Assembly: GCF_001941965.1 (NCBI RefSeq)
Contig: NZ_MKZO01000023.1
Span: 25,254-89,253, forward strand
Direction of reading: 5' to 3'
Length of the DNA: 64,000 bases
Source of the DNA: Pseudomonas putida
Lineage (GTDB): Bacteria; Pseudomonadota; Gammaproteobacteria; Pseudomonadales; Pseudomonadaceae
Shown: positions 42,002 through 50,587 of the stretch, piece after piece
How the letters are laid out: each line of letters opens with the position of its first letter
Numbering within the stretch: position 1 is the stretch's first letter
Program-made: the position numbers and the translations under genes
Notes under the pieces: model-generated
What the model saw: only the letters and a program-made list of their open reading frames with translations
What the model was told of the DNA's origin: nothing
The model's database searches: none

Positions 42002-42006
42002 AAGTA
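42002..42006 (+). repeat. Target site duplication AAGTA, right copy
   Basis: Identical to 36527-36531. Confidence 0.95.
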
Positions 42007-42018
42007 GCGCGGTGCCGA

Positions 42019-42384
42019 TCAGTCGTCGGTGTACAACTCGTGCGACGTATCGTTGTACAGATTGGGATCGTAGCCGGGTGTCTTGCGCAGTTCGGTGAGG
42101 TCGGTGAACGGCCACTCGTCTTCTTCCGATGTATTGGCAGCCGCCGCCCATCCCGCCACCACGACTCCCAGCAACACGAGTGCGAACCAGAAGGCGGCGT
42201 AGAGCAGCGCGCCCAGCACAGCCAGCTTGACCACCCACAGCAGCACTGTGGCACCAACCGAAGGCACCCCTTTGGCCACCAACCAATTCGATACCCGCCG
42301 TTCGCCACGCGCATAGACGCGCCATCCGCGGCCAAAGGTACGGCCGAGGCGTTCTGCGGTACTGGTGCGGGTCGTCGTGTTCAT
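42019..42384 (-). CDS. DUF3742 family ICE protein, 121 aa
   Basis: Convergent with traG; the original gap was only about 12 bp before Tn5393 landed there. The protein has a basic N-terminus (RLGRTFGRGWRVYARGERRVSNWLV), two hydrophobic segments (about residues 44-60 and 62-82) and an acidic C-terminus ending YTDD. It is a standard ICE gene between TraG and the relaxase. Membrane-associated; function unknown. Confidence 0.92.
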   Translation of the reverse strand: MNTTTRTSTAERLGRTFGRGWRVYARGERRVSNWLVAKGVPSVGATVLLWVVKLAVLGALLYAAFWFALVLLGVVVAGWAAAANTSEEDEWPFTDLTELRKTPGYDPNLYNDTSHELYTDD

Positions 42385-42468
42385 GGTCGTCTCCTGCTAC
42401 TGAGGAATGCCTATTCCTGTTTGCTCCACTTCATTCCGTTTCGGGCTTCAATGTGTTTTCTTGCTGCT

Positions 42469-43101
42469 TCAGGACGCTTCGTCATCCGGTTCCACCGGGC
42501 CGGGGTCGGGCTCCACGCCGATGCGGTAGGTGGCAACGAAACGCGGCCAGTCCACATGGTCAACCAGGTCGATGTCCTCGACAACGCTGACCTTCGTTCC
42601 CGCACGCTCGAACAGGGCGATGCTCGCGGCGGGATAGTTGTTGCGCGACGGATAGAGCACCCCGTCGAACAGCGGCTGGCCGTCGTCGCCGACCATCGCA
42701 TGCACCTGAGCGGACACCTGCTGCGTGTGCGTGTAGTCGCGGCTCGCCAACTGCTCCAGATTCAGGCCGAAGTAGCCCGCCATGACGCCCGGCGCCGTGA
42801 GGTCGGCCAGGAGCACGTCGTCCAGCACGCCCACGGCGCGGACCATCCGGGCGTGGACCTCCTTCAGGGCGATGGAGCGCTTCGTGTCTTCAAGCCACTG
42901 GTGCTTGTGAAACACCGACTCCATCAGCGCCGTGGGCAGGTCGCGCCCCAGGTAGAGCACGCCGTAGGCCCCCGCCGGGTCATCGTAGCGATTCGTGCTG
43001 CTGCGACCATAGTACAGCGGGCTGCCCCGATAGACGACGCGGCTCACATGCTGGAGCAGTTCACCGGCATCGATCAGGAACGAAGGCAGCTCGTGGCTCA
43101 T
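42469..43101 (-). CDS. RES-domain toxin (NAD+-degrading), 210 aa
   Basis: Toxin of a RES-Xre toxin-antitoxin pair. RES domain features are visible: VYRGSPLYYGRSSTNRYDDP (conserved Arg and Tyr), YLGRDLPTALMESVFHKHQW (conserved Glu) and GVLYPSRNNYPAASIALFE (conserved Ser). Known: RES toxins cleave NAD+ and stop growth. It lies 12 bp behind its antitoxin gene on the same strand. Length is typical, with an acidic tail. Confidence 0.88.
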   Translation of the reverse strand: MSHELPSFLIDAGELLQHVSRVVYRGSPLYYGRSSTNRYDDPAGAYGVLYLGRDLPTALMESVFHKHQWLEDTKRSIALKEVHARMVRAVGVLDDVLLADLTAPGVMAGYFGLNLEQLASRDYTHTQQVSAQVHAMVGDDGQPLFDGVLYPSRNNYPAASIALFERAGTKVSVVEDIDLVDHVDWPRFVATYRIGVEPDPGPVEPDDEAS

Positions 43102-43113
43102 GGCGATCTCGCT

Positions 43114-43740
43114 TCAATGCACCTGGACGCCCAGCACGTTGAACACGGCCTCGGCCACGTCATCGATCGTGCCATGCGTCACCGCATCCACCGGCGAGCG
43201 CCCACCCAAGCCTTCGAGCGGTTCGGACAGTGCGCGGTAGATCGTCCAGTGATCGATACCCTCGACCTCCTGAAGCACGGTTTGGGTCAACTGCTGTTTC
43301 ACCGGGTCGAGCTGCCAGTCGGGCAGCTTCTGACCGCGCGGCCCCACGTTCAGCGCCAGCAGCCGACGCGCGAGGATGTCCTTGTAGATCTGCTGGCGCG
43401 ACTTGTCCGCCAGCTTGGCGAACTCCGCGGGCGGCAGGTTGTGCGGCTGGTTGAAGGTTTCCAGCAGCACGGCGCGGCCTCGCTGGACGTCGGTTTCATT
43501 CGGTGCCCAGCGCGTGTCGGCGCGCAGCGCGGCCGCCTTGCGTGCAAGGGCCTGCCCAACGGTCTCCCCCTCCAAGTTGGCGGGCAGTGTCACCGCTTCC
43601 ACACGCTCGTGGACGAACGCCTGCAACTCGGCCGCGAAAGCCGTGGCATCCCGGATTTCGACGGTATCCGCGAAGCGGCGTACATCTTCCACCGTGACGC
43701 GCGGCAGACGGTCGGCAATGAATTCAATGGCAGTGGGCAT
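43114..43740 (-). CDS. Xre/MbcA/ParS-type antitoxin, 208 aa
   Basis: ATG at 43740 is preferred because GGGAG lies at the right distance; an in-frame ATG at 43746 directly abuts the GAG. A DNA-binding helix-turn-helix (KLADKSRQQIYKDILARRLLAL) sits in the middle, and the C-terminal segment (LEGLGGRSPVDAVTHGTIDDV) fits the toxin-binding domain that plugs RES active sites. It has about 90 extra N-terminal residues compared with minimal Xre antitoxins. It should neutralise the RES toxin and repress the operon. Confidence 0.82.
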   Translation of the reverse strand: MPTAIEFIADRLPRVTVEDVRRFADTVEIRDATAFAAELQAFVHERVEAVTLPANLEGETVGQALARKAAALRADTRWAPNETDVQRGRAVLLETFNQPHNLPPAEFAKLADKSRQQIYKDILARRLLALNVGPRGQKLPDWQLDPVKQQLTQTVLQEVEGIDHWTIYRALSEPLEGLGGRSPVDAVTHGTIDDVAEAVFNVLGVQVH

Positions 43741-43773
43741 GGTCATCTCCCGAGTAGGTTTGGGACAGGATTC

Positions 43774-43813
43774 ACTCTAGTCGCCTTTGTCGCGTCTGTC
43801 AACTTAGTCGCCT
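43774..43813 (-). promoter_or_regulatory. Promoter and operator repeats of the RES-Xre operon
   Basis: On the - strand, TTGACA (43802-43797), a 17-bp spacer and TAGAGT (43779-43774) form a good sigma-70 promoter 34 bp upstream of the antitoxin start. Two direct copies of AGGCGACTA (43786-43778 and 43813-43805, 27 bp apart) overlap it and are likely antitoxin binding sites. Confidence 0.7.
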
Positions 43814-43814
43814 G

Positions 43815-44059
43815 AGTGAGAACAACCTACCTGGCGGAAGCAGCGTTCCCACAGCATAGGCAGAGGCCAGCGCCGGGTCGCCGTCCAATGCATTCGAGCG
43901 GGTTCCACATTGACGCTGGAGCCGCAACCCAGGCCTCGCTATACCGAAACGGTTAAAGGCCAAAGGGCCGAAATGGCAAGGGAATGGGGTGCAAGGGGAA
44001 AGGCCCTACCTCGAAAAGGCCAAAAGGCCTCCCGGTCGGCCCGTCATCAGGACACCCAC
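43815..44059. other. Repeat-rich region upstream of the relaxase gene, candidate oriT
   Basis: 245 bp without a credible gene. It contains a small inverted repeat ACCG-AAA-CGGT (about 43943-43953) and iterated AAAGGCC blocks between about 43954 and 44031. Known: ICEclc has two transfer origins flanking its relaxase gene. Place and repeats fit, but no nick site can be named. Confidence 0.35.
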
Positions 44060-45904
44060 ATGCTTTCCCTGTTCCAGCGAAAACGGCCCCCGGTCGCTGC
44101 CGCACCGACGCCACCACCCGTCACCGCCCTCCCGAAAGGGCTGCTGCGTCCTGAGTCGGCCGCATCGCTGCTGGCCACCCCACGCCGGCAGAAGCTGCTG
44201 GAGCACATCTGGCAGCGTACCTCGCTCTCGCGTAGGCAATTCGCCACCCTGTATCGCACGCCCCTGGAACGCTATGCCGAACTGGTCCAGGCCTTCCCGG
44301 CCTCCGAGGCGCATCACCATGCCTACCCGGGCGGCATGCTCGACCACGGCCTGGAGATCGTCGCCTACAGCCTGAAACTGCGGCAGTCCCATCTGCTGCC
44401 CATCGGTGCCAGTCCCGAAGACCAGGCGGCCCAGTCCGAAGCCTGGACCGCCGCCGTTGCCTATGCTGCGCTGCTCCACGATATTGGCAAGATCGCCGTC
44501 GATCTACACGTCGAACTGGCCGACGGCAGTACTTGGCATCCGTGGCATGGCCCGCTGCACCAGGCGTACCGATTTCGCTACCGTGACGACCGCGAATACC
44601 GCCTGCACAGCGCCGCAACAGGCTTGCTCTATCGCCAACTGCTCGACCGCCACGTCCTGGACTGGCTCAGCGACTATCCGGCTCTCTGGGCACCGCTGCT
44701 CTATGTGCTGGCCGGTCAGTACGAACATGCCGGTGTACTGGGGGAACTCGTCGTGCAAGCAGACCGGGCGTCGGTGGCCCAGGAGCTGGGCGGCGATCCG
44801 GCGCGCGCCATGGCCGCGCCCAAGCACGCACTGCAACGCAAGCTGCTGGACGGGTTGCGCTACCTGCTCAAGGAACAGTTGAAGCTGAACCAGCCGGAAG
44901 CCTCCGATGGCTGGCTCACCGAGGATGGTTTGTGGCTGGTGAGCAAGACGGTTTCGGACAAACTGCGCGCACACCTCCTGTCTCAGGGGATCGATGGCAT
45001 TCCTGCGAACAACACCGCCGTGTTCAATGTGCTGCAGGACCACGGCATGCTGCAGCCCACACCGGACGGCAAGGCGGTCTGGCGCGCGACCGTGACCAGC
45101 ACGACCGGCTGGTCCCATTCGTTCACCCTGTTGCGTCTCGCTCCCGCGCTGATCTGGGAGTCTGGCGAGCGACCAGCACCTTTCGCGGGCACGGTAGAGA
45201 TCGACGCGACGCCCGCGGAAAACGACGCCAGCATGTCGGCTCCCGCGCCTACCGTCTCGGTGAACCCAGCGCAGGGAGGTCAAGAGCCTCCGATTTGGGA
45301 GGGCGACAGCACCACCATCGTTTCACCGCCCGCAGCCCAGCCCGTGCCCGACGTCATGGAGGATTTGCTCGCGATGGTGGGCTTGGGTGAGTCGGCCGGC
45401 GTTGGCCAGGATGCCGAGGAGTTCCTCCACACCCCCGCGCCAGCAACAGCCGCGACGTCCATTCCATCGCCTGCACCTGCACCCGCGCCTACGCCTGGGT
45501 CATCGGCAACGAAGCCATCCGGGGAACAGTTCATGGTTTGGCTGAAGCAGGGAATCGCCTCACGACGGCTCATCATCAACGACGCGAAGGCACTCGTGCA
45601 TACGGTGAATGACACGGCCTACCTGGTCAGCCCGGGTGTGTTCCAACGCTATGCGCAGGAGCATCCCGAAGTGGCCGCACTCGCCAAGCAGGAGAGTCAA
45701 CAGGATTGGCAGTGGGTGCAGAAGCGCTTCGAGAAGCTGCAGCTACATCGAAAGCAGCCCAATGGCCTGAACATTTGGACCTGTGAAGTCACGGGCCCGA
45801 GGAAGTCCCGCCGACTGCATGGCTACCTCCTCGAAGATGGGTCCTTGGCACTCGCCGAAATACCGCCCAACAATCCCTATCTTGCTCTGACTCAGGAAGG
45901 ATGA
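44060..45904 (+). CDS. traI: MobH-family relaxase (TIGR03760), 614 aa
   Basis: Nicks oriT and pilots the DNA strand. ATG 44060 (MLSLFQRKRPPV) with TCAGGA upstream is chosen over the 50-codon upstream extension, which is low-complexity and runs through the repeat region. The N-terminal HD-like domain has HHHAYPGGMLDHGLEI and YAALLHDIGKIAVDLHV (metal ligands). After a long proline-rich linker, the C-terminal TraI_2 domain (EQFMVWLKQGIASRRLIIN onward) ends in a winged-helix pattern. Complete. Confidence 0.93.
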   Translation: MLSLFQRKRPPVAAAPTPPPVTALPKGLLRPESAASLLATPRRQKLLEHIWQRTSLSRRQFATLYRTPLERYAELVQAFPASEAHHHAYPGGMLDHGLEIVAYSLKLRQSHLLPIGASPEDQAAQSEAWTAAVAYAALLHDIGKIAVDLHVELADGSTWHPWHGPLHQAYRFRYRDDREYRLHSAATGLLYRQLLDRHVLDWLSDYPALWAPLLYVLAGQYEHAGVLGELVVQADRASVAQELGGDPARAMAAPKHALQRKLLDGLRYLLKEQLKLNQPEASDGWLTEDGLWLVSKTVSDKLRAHLLSQGIDGIPANNTAVFNVLQDHGMLQPTPDGKAVWRATVTSTTGWSHSFTLLRLAPALIWESGERPAPFAGTVEIDATPAENDASMSAPAPTVSVNPAQGGQEPPIWEGDSTTIVSPPAAQPVPDVMEDLLAMVGLGESAGVGQDAEEFLHTPAPATAATSIPSPAPAPAPTPGSSATKPSGEQFMVWLKQGIASRRLIINDAKALVHTVNDTAYLVSPGVFQRYAQEHPEVAALAKQESQQDWQWVQKRFEKLQLHRKQPNGLNIWTCEVTGPRKSRRLHGYLLEDGSLALAEIPPNNPYLALTQEG

Positions 45905-45912
45905 CGCGATTC

Positions 45913-45953
45913 GGGCATTGATCGCCACCGTCGTGTGGCGACGATCAATGCCC
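45913..45953. terminator. Bidirectional hairpin between traI and the uvrA-like gene
   Basis: GGGCATTGATCG (45913-45924) pairs perfectly with CGATCAATGCCC (45942-45953); an inner CCAC/GTGG extends the stem. It lies between convergent genes and has no strong T tract on either side. Confidence 0.6.
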
Positions 45954-45984
45954 CGCGAAAACTGGCAACATTTGGCGAACTGAG

Positions 45985-48636
45985 CTACTCGGCCCGCGCC
46001 AACTCCTGTGCAAGGAACGGAGCGGTTCTGCTGCCAGACGTTCGGGCCACCTGCTGAGGGGAGCCCGCCACCACGATGCTGCCGCCGGCAGCGCCTGCAC
46101 CAGGCCCCACGTCGATCACCCAATCGGCCTGGGCCACCGCGCGCATATCGTGTTCGATCATCACTACGGTATTGCCGGCATCGACCAGGCGCTGCAACTG
46201 CACCAGCAGCCGGTCGGCGTCCGACGCATGCAGCCCGGTAGTCGGCTCGTCGAGCACGTACAGGCTTCGGCCGCGCTGGCTGCGCTGAAGCTCGGTCGCC
46301 AGCTTGATACGCTGCGCCTCGCCACCGGAAAGCTCGGTGGCCGGTTGCCCCAGGCGCAGGTAGCCCAGTCCGATATCGCGCAGCAGTTGCAGTGGCCTTG
46401 CCACAGCGTCTTCACCCGCGAAGAATTCGCTGGCTTCGTCCACGGTCATCTGCAGCACCTCGGCGATGTTGCGCCCGTTCCATTGCACCTTCAGCGTGGC
46501 CTCGTTGTAGCGTGCGCCATGGCACGTCGGGCACGGCGCGTACACGCTGGGCATGAACAGCAGTTCCACGCTGACGAAGCCCTCGCCCTCGCAGGTCTCG
46601 CAGCGCCCCTTGGCGACGTTGAACGAGAACCGTCCGGCATCGTAGCGGCGGCGTCGCGCATCGGGCGTGGCAGCGAACAGCTTGCGCACATGGTCGAACA
46701 GGCCCGTGTAGGTGGCTAGGTTCGACCGCGGCGTGCGCCCGATCGGTTTCTGGTCCACCTGCACCAGACGCTGTACGGCGTCCACGTCGCCCGCCAGATG
46801 GCCGCCGGTCGCTTCGATCACTGCCGGCCCTTCGCTGGTGGCGCTTTCGGCTACATCGTCTTCCGGCTCGTGGCCCAGGTGCAGCAGCACCAGCTCCGGC
46901 AGGGCCTGCGCGACGAGGCTGGACTTGCCCGAGCCGGAGATGCCGGTGACGGCCGTCAGCACGCCCAGCGGAATGCGTGCGTCCACGCCATGCAGGTTGT
47001 GGCGGTGGACGCCCTGCAGCTCCAGCCAGCCGATCGCTTCGCGTGCCCGGCTCCCCGGCGCGGGGATCTCGTCGAACAGGTAACGGGCGGTGCGCGATTC
47101 GGCAATCTTGCGCAGGCCATCCGGCTCGCCACTGTAGAGCACGCGGCCGCCACGCTCCCCGGCATCCGGCCCGACATCCACTAGCCATTGCGCGCGGCGC
47201 ATCAGTTCCAGGTCGTGCTCCACCACGAACACCGAGTTGCCTGCGTCGCGCAGCCGATCGAGTGCGTCGTACAGGGCCTGGCTGTCGGAGGGGTGCAGCC
47301 CCGCCGAGGGCTCGTCGAGCACGTACACGACGCCGAACAGCAGGGAACTCAATTGCGTAGCCAGCCGCAGGCGTTGCAACTCGCCAGCCGAAAGCGTCGG
47401 CGTGGCCCGGTCCAGCGTCAGGTAGCCCAAGCCCAGCCCGCGCAGTTGGCGCAGGCGTGCCATCACGCCACCGGCCAGGCGCTGCGCGGCGAGGCGCTTT
47501 TCTTCCGACAGCGCGGAGGTGCGGCGCACGTCGGGCGATACCGCGTGTACGGCACGACCGGAGGCCGCGCGTTGGGCACGGTCGCGCCGGGTCGCTTCCT
47601 TGTCCGTAGCCGCCCCCGCTGCATGGGCGCGGAAATCACCCTGGGCAATGGGTTCGAGCAAGGCCGCCAACTGGTCCAGCGGCATCTGCATGAACGCGCC
47701 GATGTCCACGCCGGCGAAGGTGACCGACAACGCCTCGGGCTTGAGCCGCTTGCCGTGGCAGGTGGGGCACGGCTTGCCCTCCATGAACCGGGACACGCGC
47801 TTTCTCATCAGCGCGCTCTGGGTGTTGGCAAAGGTGTGCAGCACATACCGGCGAGCACCGGTGAAGGTGCCCATGTAGCTCGGCTCCATCTTGCGCTTGA
47901 GCGCGGCGCGGGTCTCGGCGGGCGTGAAGCCGGCGTACACCGGCACCGTCGGTGTTTCCTCGGTGAACAGAATCCAGTCGCGATCCTTCTTCGGCAGGTC
48001 CTTCCACGGTCGGTCAACGTCGTAGCCCATGCTGACCAGGATGTCGCGCAGGTTCTGGCCTTGCCAGGCGGGGGGCCAGGAGGCGATCGCCCGCTCGCGG
48101 ATGCTCAGGGAGGGATCGGGCACCATGATGGCCTCGGTCACCTCGTACACATGGCCCAGGCCGTGGCAGGTCGGGCACGCTCCCTGCGGCGTGTTGGGCG
48201 AAAAATCCTCGGCGTACAGCATCGGCTGGTTGGCTGGGTAGGCGCCGGCGCGCGAATACATCATCCGCACCAGGCTGGACAGGGTGGTCACACTGCCCAC
48301 GGAGGAACGCGCGTTGCTGGAGCCACGCTGCTGCTGCAGCGCCACCGCCGGCGGGAGGCCGTCGATCGCATCGACGTCGGGCACGCCGGCCTGGTCGATC
48401 AATCGCCGCGCATAGGGGGCCACCGACTCGAAGTAACGTCGCTGAGCCTCGGCATAGATGGTGCCGAAGGCCAGCGAGGACTTCCCGGAGCCGGAGACTC
48501 CCGAGAACACCACGAGCGCGTTACGCGGGATGGAAACGTCCACCTCTTTGAGGTTGTTCTCGCGCGCCCCGCGCACCTGCACGAGGCCGCTGGCCGCAGC
48601 GGTACAAGAGGATTCACCGAAAGAATTGTTTGGCAT
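45985..48636 (-). CDS. uvrA: Class II UvrA-like ABC ATPase, 883 aa
   Basis: ATG at 48636 has AGGA upstream and begins MPNNSFGESS; the open frame beyond it is not coding. Two ABC modules: Walker A GVSGSGKSSL near the N-terminus and GISGSGKSSL in the second half, signatures LSAGELQRLRLATQL and LSGGEAQRIKLATEL, and zinc CxxC pairs. The roughly 120-residue UvrB-binding insert after the first module is missing (RMMYSRAGAYPANQ runs straight into the CPTCHGLG zinc region). Class II UvrA proteins often give tolerance to DNA-binding drugs. Probably co-transcribed with nhaA. Confidence 0.92.
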   Translation of the reverse strand: MPNNSFGESSCTAAASGLVQVRGARENNLKEVDVSIPRNALVVFSGVSGSGKSSLAFGTIYAEAQRRYFESVAPYARRLIDQAGVPDVDAIDGLPPAVALQQQRGSSNARSSVGSVTTLSSLVRMMYSRAGAYPANQPMLYAEDFSPNTPQGACPTCHGLGHVYEVTEAIMVPDPSLSIRERAIASWPPAWQGQNLRDILVSMGYDVDRPWKDLPKKDRDWILFTEETPTVPVYAGFTPAETRAALKRKMEPSYMGTFTGARRYVLHTFANTQSALMRKRVSRFMEGKPCPTCHGKRLKPEALSVTFAGVDIGAFMQMPLDQLAALLEPIAQGDFRAHAAGAATDKEATRRDRAQRAASGRAVHAVSPDVRRTSALSEEKRLAAQRLAGGVMARLRQLRGLGLGYLTLDRATPTLSAGELQRLRLATQLSSLLFGVVYVLDEPSAGLHPSDSQALYDALDRLRDAGNSVFVVEHDLELMRRAQWLVDVGPDAGERGGRVLYSGEPDGLRKIAESRTARYLFDEIPAPGSRAREAIGWLELQGVHRHNLHGVDARIPLGVLTAVTGISGSGKSSLVAQALPELVLLHLGHEPEDDVAESATSEGPAVIEATGGHLAGDVDAVQRLVQVDQKPIGRTPRSNLATYTGLFDHVRKLFAATPDARRRRYDAGRFSFNVAKGRCETCEGEGFVSVELLFMPSVYAPCPTCHGARYNEATLKVQWNGRNIAEVLQMTVDEASEFFAGEDAVARPLQLLRDIGLGYLRLGQPATELSGGEAQRIKLATELQRSQRGRSLYVLDEPTTGLHASDADRLLVQLQRLVDAGNTVVMIEHDMRAVAQADWVIDVGPGAGAAGGSIVVAGSPQQVARTSGSRTAPFLAQELARAE

Positions 48637-48656
48637 GTTCTTATCCTGTAGTTCGT
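48610..48656 (-). repeat. Translation-start region shared with nhaA, copy at uvrA
   Basis: Leader plus the first nine codons. About 90 percent identical to 50501-50553 apart from a 6-nt gap; both include CAGGATAAGAACATG and code for a TSFG/NSFG-x-SS start. Confidence 0.75.
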
Positions 48657-48661
48657 CCCGC

Positions 48662-50527
48662 TCAGGACGGGACTTCCTGAGTTCGTGGGCCGCGGCGACT
48701 GGCTTCGAGCGCCGCGGTGACAGTGCGGGCGTCGTAGCTGCCGCGCAGACGACGACCCTCGACGAAGAACGTCGGCGTGGCGTGCGCACCGCTGGCGACC
48801 GCACTGGCGAGGTCGCGCTCGACACGCTCGATCACCGCGGTGCTGTCGAGATCCGCGATGAACCGTTCGACGTCGAGCCCAAGCTCGGCGGCGTAGCCGA
48901 TCAGATGCTCGCGCTCCAGCGCATGCTGACGGGTGAACACGAAGTCCAGCCACGGCCAGAACATCCCCTGGTTCGCCGCTGCCTCGGACGCCCGCGCGGC
49001 GATCGGCCCGTGCGGGTGGTGCGGCAGATGGCGCACCACATACCGCAGGTCGTCCCCGAAGTGGGCACGCAGATCGTCCCAAGAACCGGTCGCGTGCGCA
49101 CAGTACGCGCACTCGAAGTCCACGTACTCGACGAGTGTGAGCTGGGCGTCCTCCGGCCCGCGGATGTGATCGATCTCCGGATCGACCGGTGGCTCAAGCA
49201 CCATCGGCAGGTCAGCGGTCTTCTCACCCCACCGCTTGGCGGCGACCTTGAAGATCAGCCACCCGAGCAACGTGGCGAACACCATCGACACGAGCACGCC
49301 GACCGTCGCCTGGCGGCCCAGGTCGGAGGTCGTGCCGAACGCGAGCCCGATGATCAGCAGCGACACGGTGAAGCCGATCCCGGACAGTGCCGCACCACCG
49401 AACACGCTCCCCACCCCGACGCCCTCGGGCAGCCGGCCCAGGCCGAGACGGACGGCGACGAGCGTGATGAGCCCGATGCCCACGAGCTTGCCGAGCACGA
49501 GCCCTGCGATGACGCCCCACGTGACTGGCGAGCCGAAGGCCTCGGCGAGCAGCCCGCCACGCACGTCCACTCCGGCGTTCGCCAAGGCGAACACCGGCAC
49601 GATCAGCAGCGCCGTCGGCAGCCGCAGGAACTCGTGCAATCGCTCGTTCACCGAGATACCCCGGGACAGCCCGCAGTCCACCGCGCGGGCCGATGCGGCA
49701 CTCGGAGACTGCCAGAAGTCGCGGAACAGTTGTTTTGCCGCGACGACCTTGTGACGTTGCGTCGCGTAGGCGGGGATCAGCAGCCCCGCGGCCATCCCGG
49801 CGAGAGAGGCATGGATGCCGGAGTACACGGTTGCGAGCCACAGCACGATCACGATCAGCACATACGGCATTGCCCGCCACTGGCGGGTGCGCCCTAGCCA
49901 CCACAACGCAACGAGACTGGCGAGGGCGATCAACAACGGGACGATCCGAATCTCCTCGCTATAGACGATGCCGATGATGGACACGGCGAGGAAGTCATCG
50001 ACCACGGTCAGGGTGAGCAGGAACACGCGCAACTGACCGGATAGCCGCGGGCCGACGATCGCCAGGGTGCCCAGCATGAATGCCGTATCGGTGCCGACCA
50101 CCGCCCCCCACCCGTGCAGGCCTTCACTTCCGGCCAGCCCCACGATCAGGACATACACCAGCGCGGGAAGCACGACACCTGCGACACCCGCGATCAGAGC
50201 GAGACGGGCACGGCTGCGGTCCCTGAGCGATCCGTGGGCGAACTCCTGACGCACCTCCAGGCCGATCAGGAAGAAGAAGACCACCATCAGGCCGTCGTTG
50301 ACCCAGTGATGCAGATCCATGTGCATGCCCAGCGGCCCGAAGTCAAACCCGACGTCCAGGTGCCACAACGCGAAATAGGCATCGGATAGCGGCGAGTTCG
50401 CCCACGCCAGCGCCACGACCGTGACGATCACCAGCAGCACCGCAGCACCAGACTCCGTGCGCAGATAGCGGGCAACGCGTCCCCGGCTGATATTCGCCGA
50501 GGATGCACCGAAAGAAGTGGCTGACAT
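48662..50527 (-). CDS. nhaA: Na+/H+ antiporter NhaA fused to a DsbA-like domain, 621 aa
   Basis: The N-terminal roughly 415 residues form a polytopic NhaA, with GTDTAFMLGTLAIVG and TVVDDFLAVSIIG holding the conserved transport aspartates. Residues about 435-615 form a thioredoxin-fold domain with DFECAYCAHATGSW (CxxC) and cis-proline ATPTFFVEG. Known: this fusion is typical of Actinobacteria, so transfer from there is plausible. It could couple sodium/pH homeostasis to thiol redox outside the membrane. It is 25 bp upstream of the uvrA-like gene. Confidence 0.92.
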   Translation of the reverse strand: MSATSFGASSANISRGRVARYLRTESGAAVLLVIVTVVALAWANSPLSDAYFALWHLDVGFDFGPLGMHMDLHHWVNDGLMVVFFFLIGLEVRQEFAHGSLRDRSRARLALIAGVAGVVLPALVYVLIVGLAGSEGLHGWGAVVGTDTAFMLGTLAIVGPRLSGQLRVFLLTLTVVDDFLAVSIIGIVYSEEIRIVPLLIALASLVALWWLGRTRQWRAMPYVLIVIVLWLATVYSGIHASLAGMAAGLLIPAYATQRHKVVAAKQLFRDFWQSPSAASARAVDCGLSRGISVNERLHEFLRLPTALLIVPVFALANAGVDVRGGLLAEAFGSPVTWGVIAGLVLGKLVGIGLITLVAVRLGLGRLPEGVGVGSVFGGAALSGIGFTVSLLIIGLAFGTTSDLGRQATVGVLVSMVFATLLGWLIFKVAAKRWGEKTADLPMVLEPPVDPEIDHIRGPEDAQLTLVEYVDFECAYCAHATGSWDDLRAHFGDDLRYVVRHLPHHPHGPIAARASEAAANQGMFWPWLDFVFTRQHALEREHLIGYAAELGLDVERFIADLDSTAVIERVERDLASAVASGAHATPTFFVEGRRLRGSYDARTVTAALEASRRGPRTQEVPS

Positions 50528-50553
50528 GTTCTTATCCTGTTCCTGTAGTTCGT
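50501..50553 (-). repeat. Translation-start region shared with uvrA, copy at nhaA
   Basis: Homologous to 48610-48656, with an extra GAACAG. The two proteins themselves are unrelated, so only the start module is shared. Confidence 0.75.
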
Positions 50554-50587
50554 GAAGTCGCGATGAGCCGGTTTCGGAGGCGACCGG

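Noticed and set aside
42040..43815. 591-aa frame on the + strand opposite DUF3742 and the RES-Xre genes
   Set aside because: It is the antisense of three well-supported genes with a convincing promoter on the - strand.
43910..44059. 50-codon N-terminal extension of the relaxase
   Set aside because: It runs through repeat-rich DNA and is low complexity, and ATG 44060 has a ribosome binding site and the usual MLSLF-type start.
47188..48651. 487-aa frame opposite the uvrA-like gene
   Set aside because: Antisense shadow; composition dominated by H, R and Q; no motifs.
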